A program made the position numbers and the translations under genes. From Patescibacteria group bacterium UBA6164 (GTDB lineage: Bacteria > Patescibacteriota > Gracilibacteria > BD1-5 > UBA6164), in assembly GCA_002422305.1 (NCBI GenBank), contig DIUG01000031.1, positions 1-64,000 on the forward strand: a stretch of DNA of 64,000 nt, written 5' to 3'. Each line of letters starts with the position of its first letter. Position 1 is the stretch's first letter. Below, in pieces: positions 42,925 to 54,590 of the stretch. The notes beneath the pieces are model-generated. The model was given only the letters and a program-made list of their open reading frames with translations. It did not search any database and was not told the DNA's origin.

Positions 42925-43329
42925 ATGTTACAACCAAAAAAGACTAAATATAGAAAAACCTTCAGATGAAGATTAAAATGAAAAGCCGTTAGATGATCTA
43001 CGTTAGCATTTGGTGAATATGCAATCAAAACTACAACTAGATGATTTATAACTTCAAGACAAATCGAATCTGCAAGAAGAGCTATGGTTAGATATATTAA
43101 GAGATGAGGAAGAATTTGGATAAGAATTTTTCCTGATAAAGCTTTTACTACTAAGCCGTTAGAAGTTCCAATGGGTTGAGGTAAATGATCTGTAGAAATG
43201 TATAGAGCCCCTGTAAAACCTGGTAGAGTGTTATTTGAAATAACATGAGTTACACCAGAAATTGCTAGGGAGGCTTTTAGACTTGCTTCTTACAAGTTAC
43301 CTGTAAAAACTAAAATAATAGTTGATTAA
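42925..43329 (+). CDS. rplP: Large ribosomal subunit protein L16
   Basis: 134 residues, start MLQPKKTKYRKTFRGRLKG and the conserved [26 protein letters not shown]. Binds near the A site and elongation-factor landing site. Several glycines are TGA. Standard order. Confidence 0.97.
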
Positions 43330-43341
43330 TCATTTTTAAAA

Positions 43342-43566
43342 ATGAAAGAAATAAAAGATTTAAAACTCCAAGAAATAGGAAAACTTAGAGAATTAAATGA
43401 AAAAGATTTAAAAGCCGAATTGACTAAGTCATCTAAAAACTTATATGTTTTGAGAATGAAAAAAGAATTGGGTGAATTAAAACAAACTCATTTAATTAAA
43501 GCTCTTAGAAGATATACTGCTCAAATTAGAACCGTATCAACTTCTAAATGATTTAATATAGGTTAA
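43342..43566 (+). CDS. rpmC: Large ribosomal subunit protein L29
   Basis: 74 residues, two-helix protein with the LRMKKELGELKQTHLIKALRR core (family: LRFQxATGQLENxxRIRxVRR). Ends KGFNIG with TGA for one glycine. Located between rplP and rpsQ as usual. Confidence 0.94.
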
Positions 43567-43589
43567 TTATTTTTAATTAAACAAAGTTT

Positions 43590-43808
43590 ATGAGAACAAA
43601 AAAAGGTGTTGTTACAAGCACTAAAATGGATAAAACAATAGTTGTGTCAGTTCATACATATAAAAGTGATTCTAAATATAAAAAAAGATTTAGAATAACT
43701 AAAAAATTTTATGCACATGATGAAAATAACTCTTGTACAGAATGAGAACATGTTACAATAAAAGAAACTAGACCTACATCAAAATTAAAAAGATGGGAGT
43801 TGGTTTAA
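43590..43808 (+). CDS. rpsQ: Small ribosomal subunit protein S17
   Basis: 72 residues, OB-fold. Landmarks: [16 protein letters not shown], then [30 protein letters not shown]. Binds 16S rRNA early in 30S assembly. One TGA glycine. Confidence 0.96.
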
Positions 43809-43845
43809 AGATATAGTTAATTTTAACTTTTAAGAATCGTATTTT

Positions 43846-44214
43846 ATGATACAAACAGAATCAAGACTAGTAGTTACTGATAACTCTTGAGCTAAAGAAG
43901 TATTATGTATTAAAGTACTTGGAGGTTCACACAGAAGATATGCTTCTGTTTGAGATATTATAGTTTGTACTGTTAAAAAAGCTGCTCCAGATGGAACAGT
44001 GAAAAAGAAAAAAGTAGTTAAAGCTGTGATAGTTAGAACTTCAAAAGAAGTAAGAAGAAAGGATGGGACATATTTAAGGTTTGATGATAATGCTTGTGTA
44101 ATAATCGATGACAATAATAATCCTAAATGAACTCGTATTTTTTGACCTGTTGCTAGAGAACTTAGAACTAAGGGTTTTCAAAAAATAGTGAGTTTAGCTC
44201 CAGAAGTTTTATAA
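43846..44214 (+). CDS. rplN: Large ribosomal subunit protein L14
   Basis: 122 residues. [27 protein letters not shown] start; VVRRP-like [27 protein letters not shown] core; GTRIFGPVARELR near the end. Sits at the subunit interface. Standard position. Confidence 0.97.
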
Positions 44215-44234
44215 TTATTATTAAATAAAAAATT

Positions 44235-44585
44235 ATGAAAATTAGAACTTGAGATAAAGTTATAATAATGTCGGGTAAGGAAAAAGACAGAGGCCAACAA
44301 GCTGAGGTTTTAAAAGTATTTGTTGATGATAATAAAATTATTGTTAAATGAATAAATATTGCTACTAGACATATTAAAAAACAATGAATCAACCCATGAC
44401 AAATTATTAAAATGGAAAAAGCTATCAATGCTTCAAATGTAATGTTAGTTTGTCCTTTTACTAATAAACCTACAAGGGTTGGTTATGTAAAAATTGAGGA
44501 AAAAGGAAAAACAAAAAAATTTAGATTTTCAAAAAGAGCTGTTAAAGAAAATGGTTGAGAATCTAAAAAATTTATTATTAAATAA
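44235..44585 (+). CDS. rplX: Large ribosomal subunit protein L24
   Basis: 116 residues with the KOW motif (KIRTGDKVIIMSGKEKDR) and KGINIATRHIK. Starts 50S assembly at the 5' end of 23S rRNA. TGA glycines in the KOW region. Confidence 0.96.
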
Positions 44586-44636
44586 TTTACTTATATTATA
44601 TATAATAAAAGTTTATTTTTGTAAAACTTAAACAAA

Positions 44637-45173
44637 ATGCTTAAGGAAAAATATTTAAAAGAAATTGTTCCTGCTTTAAAAGAAAAATTAGAAGTTTCTA
44701 ATATAATGGAAGTACCTAAATTAGAAAAAGTTGTGTTAAATATGTGAATTTGAACATATATAAAACAATGAAATAAAGATTTTTCTTCGCTGCAAGAACA
44801 TTTATCATTAATTGCTGGACAGGCTTGCACAGTTAGATATGCTAAAAAAGCAATATCAAACTTTAAATTGAGAGCTTGAATGCCTGTATGATTATCTGTT
44901 ACTTTAAGGTGAGAAGCAATGTATAATTTCCTTGAAAAATTAATTCATGTTGTATTACCTAGAGTAAGAGATTTTAGGTGAATTAATAAAAAAGGTTTCG
45001 ATAATCAATGAAATTATAATTTTTGAGTTAAAGAACATTCTATATTCTTAGAGGTTCCACATAATGATGTAATCAAAAACCACTGATTACAAATTACAGT
45101 TAAAACAACTGCTAAAAACAAAGAGGCTTGAAAGGAATTATTAACTCAAATGTGATTTCCTTTTTCTAAATAA
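44637..45173 (+). CDS. rplE: Large ribosomal subunit protein L5
   Basis: 178 residues, with [14 protein letters not shown], the [31 protein letters not shown] core and [19 protein letters not shown]. Binds 5S rRNA. TGA codes most of these glycines. Confidence 0.97.
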
Positions 45174-45199
45174 AAGTTTACTTTATAAGAAAAATTAAG

Positions 45200-45424
45200 A
45201 TGGCTAGAAAGTCAAAAATTGCTAAAGCAAATAGATTAAAAAAGACATTTTTACAAGCTATAGCAGATTGAAGAAAACCTAAAGAAGCTACAAAAGTATT
45301 TAATTGTTGTGGTATCTGTGGTAGAACTAGATGATATCTAGGGAAATTTGATATTTGTAGAATTTGTTTTAGAGAAAAAGCTAATGCTTGAGAATTACCA
45401 GGTGTTAGAAAATCTAGTTGGTAG
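45200..45424 (+). CDS. rpsN: Small ribosomal subunit protein S14, zinc-binding form
   Basis: 74 residues. Two CxxC knuckles (FNCCGICGRTRGYLGKF and DICRICFRE) identify the zinc form. It is about 13 residues longer than the usual 61-residue type Z protein because of an N-terminal extension. Standard place between rplE and rpsH. Confidence 0.96.
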
Positions 45425-45466
45425 AAAAATAGTTAAAAATAAATTTAGTTTATTAATTTTATTGTT

Positions 45467-45862
45467 ATGATAATAGATCCAATCGGAGATTTATTAACAA
45501 GAATTAGAAATGCATATATGGCTAGAATTATAGAAGTAAAATTACCTTACTCTAAATTAAAAGTTGATATTGCTAAAATTCTTAAAAAAAATAAATATAT
45601 TGTTGAATTCGAAATCACTGATGAATGAAACAATAAAAAATCAATTATGCTTACTCTAAATGATGTAAGAACTACTAAATATGTTCCTACTTTTACTAGA
45701 ATAAGTAGACCAGGACAAAGAATCTATATTTGAGCAAAAGATATAAGAAAATCTAGAAATGGACAAGGTATTTATATTGTTTCGACTCCTAAGGGTGTAG
45801 TTACAGGGTATGAAGCTAGAAGTTTAAATGTTGGAGGTGAACTACTTTGTGAAGTTTACTAA
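45467..45862 (+). CDS. rpsH: Small ribosomal subunit protein S8
   Basis: 131 residues. [18 protein letters not shown] start, [23 protein letters not shown], and the ending [28 protein letters not shown]. Central 30S assembly protein, and in enterobacteria the repressor of the spc operon. Confidence 0.97.
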
Positions 45863-45883
45863 TCTACAATATTATAAACGAGA

Positions 45884-45903
45884 AATGATTACCAATAATC
45901 ATT
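45884..45903 (+). promoter_or_regulatory. Intra-operon hairpin between rpsH and rplF
   Basis: AATGATTA-CCAA-TAATCATT: a perfect 8-bp stem with a 4-base loop and no T-tract. Possibly an RNA-processing or protein-binding site; S8 binds comparable stems in other bacteria, but that link is only a guess here. Confidence 0.5.
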
Positions 45904-45933
45904 GTTCCGATTTATATTTATAATAAAAAAAAT

Positions 45934-46476
45934 ATGTCAAGAATTGGTAAATTACCTATTTTAGTACCAGAAAAAGTTGAAATAACTTTGACTAGCAATG
46001 ATATAAAAGTTAAATGATCTTTGTGAGAATTATCTTTTAGTTACTCACCTAAAATAGAAGTTATTAAAGAAGAAAATACATTGATTGTTAGACCTTTAGA
46101 TGATTCTGCTAGTGCTTTATGGGGTACAACTAGATCACTTATTAATAATTTAGTTGTTTGAGTTTCTGAAGGTTATAAAAAAAGTTTAGAGATTATTTGA
46201 GTTGGTTATAAATTCGAAGTATCTTGAAATAAACTTATATTAAGTATAGGTTTTTCACATAAAGTTGAAATGGTAGCTCCAGTTTGAATTACTATTGCTA
46301 TGGATGAAAAAGCTAAAAATATATTGCATATTTCATGAGCAGATAAACAATTAGTTTGAGAATTTGCATCTAAAATAAGATCAAAAAAGAAACCAGAACC
46401 TTATAAAGGAAAATGAATCAAATATGTAGGTGAACATATTATTAGAAAAGCTGGTAAAACTGGTTCAAAAAAATAA
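45934..46476 (+). CDS. rplF: Large ribosomal subunit protein L6
   Basis: 180 residues: SRIGKLPILVPEKVEI start, [31 protein letters not shown], and the C-terminal KPEPYKGKGIKYVGEHI. Near the factor-binding site. TGA glycines throughout. Confidence 0.97.
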
Positions 46477-46502
46477 AAATTTAACTTATAATAATTTTAA
46501 AA

Positions 46503-46847
46503 ATGTTACAAAAAACATTAAAAAGATTAAGAAGAAAAAATAGAATTAGAGCTAAAATAAGTTGAACAGACATAAGACCTCGTTTAGCAGTTTATAGAAG
46601 CAATTCTAATATTTATGCTCAACTTATTGATGATATAGCTTGAAAAACTCTTGCATCTTTTTCAGATTTAAAGCTAGAAAAATCTGGTAATAAAACTGAA
46701 ATGGCAACTAGAGTATGAAATGAGTTGGCAAAAAAAGTTCTTGATCTAAAAATCACTGAAGTTGTGTTCGATAGAGGTTGATTTGCTTATCATGGTAGAG
46801 TTAAAGCTTTAGCTGAAGCTTTAAGAGCCTGAGGACTAAAATTTTAA
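46503..46847 (+). CDS. rplR: Large ribosomal subunit protein L18
   Basis: 114 residues. RLRRKNRIRAKISGT start, RPRLAVYRSNSNIYAQ, and the [28 protein letters not shown] ending. Binds 5S rRNA. Several TGA glycines. Confidence 0.97.
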
Positions 46848-46866
46848 TTAATTAATTACTATAAGT

Positions 46867-47340
46867 ATGGCTTTTTCTTGAAATGACAATAGAAAATGAA
46901 AATTTTCAAAACCAAAGAAAGAATTTAAAGAAGAATTACTTGCTATTGATAGAGTAACAAGAGTTACTTCATGAGGTAGACAACTTAGATTCAGAGCTGT
47001 TATGGTTATCTGAGATGGTAAAGGTAAAGTTGCTTTATGAACTTGAAAATCTTGGGAAGTTGTAGATGCTATTGCAAAAGCAATATCTGATGCTAAGAAA
47101 AACTTAACAGATGTAAGAATTGAAAATGGAACGATTCCATATAATGTTGAAGCTAAATATAAAGCTGCAAAAATTATGGTTCATCCTGCTTCAATAGGTA
47201 CTTGAATTATTGCTGGTTGAGCTACTAGAAAAGTTTTAACTGTGGCATGATATCAAGATATTCTTGCAAAAAGATATGGTTCTTCAAATATGATTAATAA
47301 TGCTAGAGCTACTATTAAAGCTTTATCTTCATTTAAATAA
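46867..47340 (+). CDS. rpsE: Small ribosomal subunit protein S5
   Basis: 157 residues with the S5 signature: [37 protein letters not shown], then PASIGTGIIAGGATRKVLTVAG. It goes directly to rplO with no rpmD (L30) between them, unlike most bacteria. Confidence 0.97.
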
Positions 47341-47423
47341 TAAAATATAATATCAAATTAAAAATTAGTTTAAATTAATTTTTAAGATAGATATTCTTAA
47401 ATATATAATAACCTTAAGTATTT

Positions 47424-47879
47424 ATGTTATCTTTAACAAATGTAAAACCATCAAATGGTTCAAGAAATACATCTAAGAGACTAGGTAGAGGTAATGGTTC
47501 TGGTAAGTGAACTTACTGTGGTAGAGGTTGTAAAGGTCAAAATTCTAGATCAGGTGGATGAGTTCCAGCTTGGTTTGAATGAGGACAAACTCCTTTATTT
47601 AGAAGAATGCCTAAATTAAAAGGTTTTTCTAATGCAAAATTTAAAACTGAATATAGTATTATAAATATTTCTGATTTAGTTATATTAGCTGAAAAAGGTA
47701 TTACTACTATTAATAAAGAAGTTTTAATTGAAAATAAAATAATTAGAAGAAAATCTCTTCCGATTAAATTATTAGGACAATGAGAACTTTCTAGTATAAT
47801 AGATATTGTTGTTGATAAAGCTTCTATTACAGCTAAAGAAGCTGTTTTAAAAGCTTGAGGAAAACTTGAAACAAAATAA
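47424..47879 (+). CDS. rplO: Large ribosomal subunit protein L15
   Basis: 151 residues: [55 protein letters not shown] start, with many TGA glycines. Late 50S assembly protein. Last gene before a strong terminator. Confidence 0.97.
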
Positions 47880-47886
47880 TGTAGAG

Positions 47887-47920
47887 AAACCCGGCTTTTA
47901 AAGTTTGGGTTTTTCTTTTT
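47887..47920 (+). terminator. Terminator of the ribosomal protein operon
   Basis: AAACCC (47887-47892) and GGGTTT (47907-47912) with a partly paired loop, followed by TTCTTTTTTTT. It separates rplO from secY, which are usually co-transcribed. Confidence 0.8.
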
Positions 47921-48013
47921 TTTAAGTATAATAATAAAAATCACAAAAATTATACTAATTTTTCAATATAAATGATTCTGTGATTAAATTAATTTATAAA
48001 TAATATATGTATT

Positions 48014-49285
48014 ATGCTATTAAATAATATTAAGTCTGTATTCCAAAATAAAGCTATAAAAAAGAAAATTATAGCTACATTGCTATTAGTTTTAGTCTAT
48101 AAATTTTTATCTGTTATTCCTGTATATTGAGTTGATACTGCAAAATTAGAAGCAATAATGAATGCTAATAAAGGTTTATCTTTTTTTAGTGCTTTAATGT
48201 GAGGTTGATTATCAAATTTTTCAATTATTCTTATGGGGCTTTCACCTTATATTAATGCCTTGATTATAATTCAATTACTTTGAGTTATTGTTCCAAAAAT
48301 TTGAGATTTACAAAAAGAGTGAGAACAATGACAAAAAATAATTACAAAATATACTAGATGGTTAACTCTTCCTTTAGCTTTTGTTCAATCATATTGAATG
48401 ATTATATTATTAAATTCATTAGCTTCTGGTACAATTATTAACACATCAGATATGCAAGTTGTTTTAACTGCTATGACTATTATTACTGCATGAACTATAT
48501 TTTTAATGTGGTTAGGTGAAGTTATGACAGAAAAGGGTATTTGAAATGGTATTAGTATAATTATTACTGCTTGAGTTTTATCAGGTATACCTTGAAATAT
48601 AATGTGATATATTTCATCTCAAAATTATGCATTATTTGTAGGTTTATTAATAGCCACTTTATTTATTATTTATGTAATTATTAAATTTACAGAAGGTAAT
48701 AGAAGAATACCAATAATTTATACTAGAACAGGTAGAGAAGAAAAGTCATATTTTCCTATTAGAATAAATCAAGCTTGAATGATTCCTATAATATTTGCTA
48801 TATCATTAGTTACTTTTCCAGCTATTATATGACAAATATTATCATGATCTTGATCAGGTGAAACAGCTACAAAAATAGGTACTTTCTTGATGGAATATTT
48901 TAATATGAATAGTCCATCATGGATATTTATATTAATATACTTCTTTCTTGTACTAGGTTTTTCATTTTTTTATGTTTCAATAACTTTCAATACTGAAAAT
49001 GTTGCAGAAAGTATACAAAAAAGATGATGATATATTCCAGGTATAAGACCAGGTGTTGAAACTTCAAATTATTTATCTAAAGTTTCAGAACATTTAAATT
49101 TATTTGGTTGATCATTTTTAGCATTAATTGCTATTCTACCTTATGCTATGAGTAAAATTATATCAACTACAGTAGATTTTATTATACCAGCAGCTTGATT
49201 AATTATTATAGTTTCTGTTATACTTGATGTAGTTAGAAAAGTAGATTCTGAAATGAAAATGTTTGATTATAGTAAATATAAATAA
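48014..49285 (+). CDS. secY: Protein translocase subunit SecY
   Basis: 423 residues with about ten hydrophobic helices. Landmarks: the plug-region ALMGGGLSNFSIILMGLSPYINALIIIQLL, TEKGIGNGISIIITAG, IPIIYTRTGREEKSYFPIRINQAGMIPIIFA, and the C-terminal [30 protein letters not shown]. It is the channel of the Sec export system. Many pore-region glycines are TGA. It is isolated by terminators on both sides; adk, map and infA do not follow. Confidence 0.97.
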
Positions 49286-49298
49286 AAACAATAAAACA

Positions 49299-49330
49299 AA
49301 AAATATCTTGAAATTTTCGAGATATTTTTT
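49299..49330 (+). terminator. Terminator after secY
   Basis: AAAAATATCT pairs with AGATATTTTT around TGAAATTTTCG, followed by more Ts. Confidence 0.8.
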
Positions 49331-49433
49331 TATTTTATTGATTTTAATCAAAAACTACTATAATATATATTATAAGTTATTAAAAATTAATATTATAAAA
49401 CTTATTAAAATAAATATTTATTATAAACAAAAA

Positions 49434-50501
<1,068 letters not shown>

Positions 50502-50532
50502 TTATTTTATAAAAAATATAATACTGTATAAT

Positions 50533-50560
50533 AAAAACCCCTATTTTTAGGGGTTTTATA
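50533..50560 (+). terminator. Terminator after pheS
   Basis: AAAACCCCTA and AGGGGTTTT form a 9-bp GC-rich stem followed by ATATTT. Confidence 0.85.
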
Positions 50561-50604
50561 TTTATATTATAATAATCTATATAGATATTATAATATATTG
50601 TAAA

Positions 50605-50838
50605 CTAATTTTCACAATTTTCACAATTACATTTATATTTATTTCTAAATGCAGTAATCCAGATTTTTGTTACATTACCTCCATTTTGGTTTTTTACCTC
50701 CAAAATATAATTATCGACAGCAGATAAAACATCTGCTTTACAATAGGGTATATGCTCCATATATGCTTTCCTTATAGCTAAATCAATTGAATTTTGAGCT
50801 AACTCCAAATTGTTTATATGTAAAGAACCATCATTCAT
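50605..50838 (-). CDS. Small Cys-rich protein with foreign expression signals
   Basis: 77 residues ending CNCENCEN (possible metal-binding tail; another Cys at YCKADV). No TGA is used and Trp is TGG. It is preceded by TTGAGGAGAATTTT-ATG, a canonical Shine-Dalgarno site, and by a TTGATT-17-TATTAT promoter. These features resemble the imported genes of the second islet rather than resident genes. The body (LAQNSIDLAIRKAYMEHIPYCKADVLSAVDNYILEV) looks like a small helical protein of unknown function. Confidence 0.7.
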   Translation of the reverse strand: MNDGSLHINNLELAQNSIDLAIRKAYMEHIPYCKADVLSAVDNYILEVKNQNGGNVTKIWITAFRNKYKCNCENCEN

Positions 50839-50874
50839 AAAATTCTCCTCAAATTAAAATTAGTTTACTACTAT

Positions 50875-50903
50875 ATAATATCATTTATAATACATTTAAT
50901 CAA
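50875..50903 (-). promoter_or_regulatory. Promoter of the small Cys-rich gene
   Basis: Minus strand TTGATT (50903-50898), 17-bp spacer, TATTAT (50880-50875), 37 bp before the start codon. Confidence 0.6.
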
Positions 50904-50974
50904 ATTTTTTTATATTTACTTGAAAAATATTAATATAACAATAACATATAAAAAATACAGGAGTAATATTATTA

Positions 50975-51058
50975 ATGAAATATTTACTTTATATTTGAAT
51001 ATTTTGTATTAAATATGAACTTTATTATTTACTATTTTTAAAATTAATTAAAAAATAA
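50975..51058 (+). CDS. Possible 27-residue membrane peptide
   Basis: MKYLLYIGIFCIKYELYYLLFLKLIKK, with one TGA glycine, preceded at 13 bp by CAGGAGT. Hydrophobic with a basic end. It lies just before the glycosyltransferase gene. Short and uncertain. Confidence 0.3.
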
Positions 51059-51065
51059 ATAAAAT

Positions 51066-52130
51066 ATGATTTTACAATACTTAATAATTTTTGCAATATC
51101 AATAATATCATCATATTTATTGATATTGTGTTTTAAAAAATTATTTTACAGATACAATATTTTAGATAATCCTAAAAAGTATTGAAAAAAAAGAGAAGCT
51201 ATTCCATATTCTATGTGAATAATATTTTTCATATCTTTTTTTATTGTTAGCTTTTTATTTATTGATTATGATTATAAATTATGATTAATATGGGTATTTT
51301 GATTTTTAATAACTGGAATAAGTTTTTTAGATGATAGATTAAATGTAAGTCCAAGGATTAGATTAATAGTTCAGATAATTATATGAGCTATTATAGGAGT
51401 TACTTCTATAAAAATATGATATATAAGTAATATTTTTTGATGAATTTCTAATTTAGAAACTTATCATTTTGAATTATTTAATTATACTATTTATTATATA
51501 CCTTTATTTTTTACTATTCTTTGGTATGTATTTATATTTAATTCTTTAAACTGGACTGACTGAATACAATGAAATACTTCATGATTATCTATAATTTCTT
51601 TTTTAATACTTTTTTTATTAGGATTGATATTATTTTATAAAGATGATTATGAATGATGAATAAAAAATGCTGAATTTATTATGTGAATAAGTACGATACT
51701 TGTATGAATAATTATTCCATTTTGGTGGTATGATATAAGGGAAAAAATACTTATGTGAGATTCTTGAACTATGTTTTTAGGTTTTATGTTAGCTACTTTA
51801 GCTATAATTTCATGATGAAAAATAGCAACTGTACTAGTAGTATTTTGAATATATTCTGTAGATGCTGTATATGTAATTATAAAAAGATTATTGAAGAAAA
51901 AAAATCCATTGAATTGAGATTTTTCTCATCTACATCATAGATTATTAAAAATATGAATGACAAATAATCAAGTACTTACTTTAGTATATTCTCTATCATT
52001 TATTTTTTGAATCACAGCCTTATTTCTAGAAAAAAATTGAAAAATAATTGTTTTTTTAATAATAGTTGTTGTAGTAGTTTTTTTAAATAAAATAATAGAA
52101 ATAGTTAAAAATAAAAAGTATAAAAAATAA
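51066..52130 (+). CDS. GT4-family polyprenyl-phosphate sugar-phosphate transferase (WecA/TagO/MraY-like)
   Basis: 354 residues, about ten membrane helices. Family motifs: FLDDRLNVSPRIRLIVQ, FNSLNWTDGIQGNTSG (Asp pair), MGDSGTMFLGFMLA and the C-terminal SHLHHRLLKIG. The HLHHRLL ending favours the WecA/TagO branch (UDP-HexNAc to undecaprenyl phosphate) over MraY. It would start synthesis of a lipid-linked surface glycan. No mur genes are near. Confidence 0.9.
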
Positions 52131-52154
52131 ATATTTTAAAATAGATATAAAATC

Positions 52155-52868
52155 ATGAAAAAAATATTAAAAGCATTTACATATATTGAACTAATAGTAG
52201 TTATTATAATAATTACACTCTTATCATCAAGCTGAATATTTTATTTTTTAGATTTTATAAAATGACAAGAAATAAAACAACAAGTTAATGTTATAAAAGA
52301 ACAATTTAGTAATTTAGAAAAAAAAGTAAAAAATTTCGTAATATTTGATTATGAAATACAATTAAGTACAAATACTTGAACTCTTTGATATATAAATTAT
52401 ATAAATAATTTTGATATTTCGTATAAGCAATATATAGATTTTAATTCTGTTACTTGAAGTGGTATATTGTCTATTACTTGAAGTGGTACAGATAACTGAA
52501 GTATAAAAATATATAAAAAAAATAAATTATATATAAATGAACTAATACAATGAGATAAAAAAATTAATTTTGACTTTAATGATGAAATAAAGTACAAAAT
52601 AATTTGAACATTATCTTGAGAAACTTTAAATGAAATAGATATAAATTATTTTTCAGAAGATAATTTATATCCAAAAAAAAATAATTTATTAATACTTTCA
52701 GAAATAAATACAAAAGAAGATAAAAGTTGAAGTTGAAGTTCAGATTTGTTAATAAAAAATATATGATGAATTAAAAGTATAATATGAGATTGAATTAATT
52801 ATTATGATGAAGTGTATTTATTTTTTGAAAATAATTGAAAACAAGATTTTATACAAATAAAAAAATAA
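52155..52868 (+). CDS. Type IV pilin-like (pseudopilin) protein
   Basis: 237 residues. Begins KKILKAFTYIELIVVIIIITLLSSSGIF: the prepilin pattern with F+1 and E+5, here with Ala rather than Gly before the cleavage site. Ala at -1 is tolerated by some prepilin peptidases. The globular part is Ser/Gly/Asn-rich (SVTGSGILSITGSGT) with many TGA glycines. The assembly ATPase at 21921 may act on it. Located 24 bp after the GT4 transferase. Confidence 0.8.
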
Positions 52869-52870
52869 CA

Positions 52871-53809
52871 ATGAAAATAGCATTTTTTTGAACTTGAGAA
52901 TTTTCTAAAAATATTTTGGCTTGAATATTACAAAATATTGAAATAGAAATAAAATTAATCGTATCTCAACCAGATAAACCAGTTTGAAGAAAACATATTT
53001 TGGAACCTACTCAAGTAAAATTATTAGCATTAGAGAAAAATATAAAAATATTACAGCCAGAAACCTTAAGAAATAACGAAGTTTTTTTCAATGAATTAAA
53101 TTCCTTAAAATTAGATTTTATAATAGTCGTAGCTTATTGAAAAATAATACCAAAAGAAATTTTAACTTATCCAAAATATTGATGCATAAATATACATGGT
53201 TCAATATTACCAATGTATAGATGAGCTAGTCCTATACAAGAAGCTATAAAGAAATGAGATAAAGAAACATGATTAACAATAATGTATATGTCAGAATGAA
53301 TGGATGAATGAGATATACTAACTATAGAAAAAGTTATTATAGATAAGTTAGATAAAACCGATGATATATTTAAAAAATTTGAAAAAATAGGATCATGATT
53401 ATTAGTAAATACATTAAAATGAATAATTGATTGAAATATTGATCAAAAAAAACAAGATAACAATAAAGCAACATATTGTAAAAAAATATTAAAAGAAGAA
53501 TGAGAAATAAATTTTAAAATTGACAAATGAATAAATATTTTTAATAAATATAGAGCCTATTCTAATTGGCCTTGAATTTATACATATTATAATAATAAAA
53601 AATTTAATATAGAAGACTGTGAATTAGTTGATTATAAATGAAATGAAAATATTGGTAAAGTCCTTAAAATAGAGAAAAATTTAGTGTGAATAGTATGTAT
53701 TGATAATAAAATACTTATTTTGAAACAAATAAAACTTGAATGAAAGAAAAGTATGAATATACTATCATTTATAAATTGAAATAAAACTTTTTTAGAATAT
53801 AATTTTTAA
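52871..53809 (+). CDS. fmt: Methionyl-tRNA formyltransferase
   Basis: 312 residues. MKIAFFGTGEFSKNIL start, QPDKPVGRKH, DFIIVVAYGKIIPKEIL, and the catalytic HGSILPMYRGASPIQEAI (formyl-THF binding, catalytic His), then TIMYMSEGMDEGDI. It formylates initiator Met-tRNA. Starts 2 bp after the pilin-like gene. Confidence 0.96.
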
Positions 53810-53814
53810 TCCCC

Positions 53815-54576
53815 ATGTTAAATATTGCATTAAATACTTTTAAAGAAATAGTAAGAAATAAATTTTTATATCTTATATTGTTCTTTGCTTTTATATTTAT
53901 AGTATTTTCGGTATCTTTAGGTAAACTTACAATTTGAGATGATACAAAAATAATAGTAGATTTTTGATTATCTATGATAGAAATTTTTTGACTTGTATGA
54001 GTATTATTTGTTTGATCACAATTACTTTTTAAAGAAATAGAATGAAAAACTATTTTTTTAATACTTAGTAAACCTATAAAAAGATATGAATTTATTTTAG
54101 GTAAGTTTTTTTGATTTTCTGCTACAATATTTTTAATAATATTACTTCAATCAATTCTATTTTTATTAGTTTTATTAATTAAAGATATAGAAATAACTAA
54201 ACTTATAGTTTTTTCATTATTATTTACATTTTTTAAATTAGAAATATTACTTTGATTAGTATTTTTCTTTTCAACATTTATGTCAAATATATTAACTATA
54301 TTAGTTACTCTTATGATTTATTTTTTAAGTCATAGTTTTACTATATTACTTGATATTGCTAATAGAACTAGTAATTTGATTGTTGTCAATTTTACAAAAT
54401 GATTACAAATATTATTTCCTCCATATGAAGCATTAAATATAAAAGATGTAATATGAAGTTTTCAAAATTTTCACAATAATTATTTTATTTTTAATACTTT
54501 TTATTCTATAGCTTATATTACAATTATTTTATTTTTTACTATTCAAATATTTAATAGTAAAAAATTTGAAAATTAA
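53815..54576 (+). CDS. ABC-2-type transporter permease
   Basis: 253 residues, six hydrophobic helices. N-terminal LNTFKEIVRNKFLYLILFF and KEIEGKTIFLILSKPIKRYEFILGKF are typical of ABC-2 permeases. No ATPase gene is adjacent, so it must use one encoded elsewhere. 5 bp after fmt. Confidence 0.85.
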
Positions 54577-54590
54577 AATAATTATATAAA

